Positions 12,912 through 13,487 of a DNA stretch of 13,487 nt are shown here, piece by piece (positions within the stretch are counted from its first letter, which is position 1; each line of letters starts with the position of its first letter). A program made the position numbers and the translations under genes. Where the stretch lies: positions 1 to 13,487 of the forward strand of contig DATIJC010000003.1 of the NCBI GenBank assembly GCA_035479015.1, given 5' to 3'. The DNA comes from DATIJC01 sp035479015. Lineage in GTDB: Bacteria > Patescibacteriota > Microgenomatia > UBA1400 > UBA12028. Below the pieces are notes generated by a model, which worked only from the letters and a program-made list of their open reading frames with translations, had not been told where the DNA came from and searched no databases.

Positions 12912-13487
12912 ATGCAAAGAAGAAATCAAACCAAAAACCAGTCTTGGGATAATGTGGCACCTTGGTACGACAAATTGACGGGAAACAGCGGTCAGTACTT
13001 TCATGAACACGTCATTTTCCAGAATGTGACGCGACTCCTCAATGTACAAAAAGACGACCGTATCCTGGATCTTGCGTGCGGGCAAGGTGCTTATTCGCGC
13101 GAACTTGCGAAGCAGGGCGCCAGAGTGACAGGAGTTGACTCCAGTAAAAACTTGCTTGACCGTGCCGCTCACTACAAGTCAGAGAATATAGAGTATGTCT
13201 TAGATGATGCGAGAAATTTGCATAAGTTATCAGGGACGCATTTTGATGCGGCAGTCTCTATCCTGGCTTTACAAAATATTGATCCTTTGGACTCTTTGTT
13301 TACCAATGTGTCTAAGCTCCTAGAGCATAATGGCGCGTTTGTCATAGTGATCCTGCACCCCATCTTGCGCTCTCCGCGCATCACCGGCTGGGAAGAAGAT
13401 CCCAACCGTAAAATTCAATTCCGCCGGATTGACCGGTATGTGACATCGATGAAGATCCCGATCACTATGCACCCGGGGAAAACACAA
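12912..13487 (+). CDS. SAM-dependent methyltransferase, class I (3' end outside window)
   Basis: The frame is open from ATG 12912 to the window end: 192 codons without a stop. Residues ~12-20 (WDNVAPWYD) are the usual opening of the UbiE/Methyltransf_11 type. Motif I is ILDLACGQGAYSRELAKQGARVTGVDSS (51-78, with DLACGQG as the SAM-binding loop and GVD as the acidic turn), DDARNL (98-103) is motif II, and FDAAVSILALQNIDPLDSLF (111-130) covers the post-II region. HNGAFVIVILHPILRSP (139-155) matches the strand that usually reads GGxLVIxxxHP. The substrate (small molecule, quinone or tRNA) cannot be told. It starts 15 bases after the ZIP stop and seems to have its own extended -10 promoter, so it is probably functionally separate. 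Confidence 0.85.
   Translation, partial: MQRRNQTKNQSWDNVAPWYDKLTGNSGQYFHEHVIFQNVTRLLNVQKDDRILDLACGQGAYSRELAKQGARVTGVDSSKNLLDRAAHYKSENIEYVLDDARNLHKLSGTHFDAAVSILALQNIDPLDSLFTNVSKLLEHNGAFVIVILHPILRSPRITGWEEDPNRKIQFRRIDRYVTSMKIPITMHPGKTQ

Noticed and set aside
1..13487. CRISPR arrays, tRNA/rRNA genes, insertion sequences or prophage pieces
   Set aside because: No regularly spaced repeats, transposase or integrase motifs, or cloverleaf-like sequences were seen by eye in the window; intergenic space is minimal.

Overview
The window is a densely packed bacterial segment of roughly 43% G+C. Neighbouring genes overlap at most junctions: 4-base ATGA overlaps, overlaps of 23 and 26 bases, and two tail-to-tail overlaps of 38 and 56 bases. 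TGA is used as an ordinary stop. Short proteins, overlaps and hardly any terminators suggest a small-genome lineage such as the Patescibacteria/CPR. That placement is inference; nothing here is a taxonomic marker.

Layout, left to right. (1) 1-1673, plus strand: the C-terminal part of a cytochrome b5-like membrane protein, then an MFS transporter. (2) 1618-3418, minus strand: a D-Ala-D-Ala-ligase-like ATP-grasp enzyme and, overlapping it by 26 bases, a cytosolic C39-like cysteine peptidase. (3) 3497-6688, plus strand: a histidine operon of only hisG, hisC and hisS. Before it lies what looks like a complete ribosome-mediated attenuator: a perfect extended -10 promoter, a 25-codon leader ORF with three His codons in five (THYHSH), four mutually complementary arms, an antiterminator, and an intrinsic terminator before hisG. 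(4) 6685-10672, plus strand: a copper operon with its own promoter and inverted-repeat operator, encoding an ArsR repressor fused to a YHS domain, a CopA P-type ATPase, a DsbD/SafE-type membrane protein fused to a cupredoxin, and a CopZ-like chaperone. (5) 10635-12896: a divergent pair. A YibE/F membrane protein runs left, a Fur-family (probably Zur) regulator plus ZIP transporter runs right, and a GCAACT-A-AGTTGC palindrome lies between them inside overlapping promoters. (6) 12912-13487, plus strand: the first 192 codons of a SAM-dependent methyltransferase, running off the end.

Two metal-homeostasis systems (copper export and handling; probably zinc uptake) sit side by side, each with its own regulator and a visible operator. 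The histidine operon appears to sense charged tRNA-His through its leader peptide. Three predicted starts (his leader peptide, Fur/Zur, methyltransferase) lie only 6-7 bases after a good -10 box, suggesting leaderless transcripts are common here.

The most interesting item is the his attenuator. It is apparently preceded by a leaderless leader peptide and drives a his operon reduced to hisG-hisC-hisS. Next come the ArsR-YHS fusion and the ATP-grasp/C39 pair.
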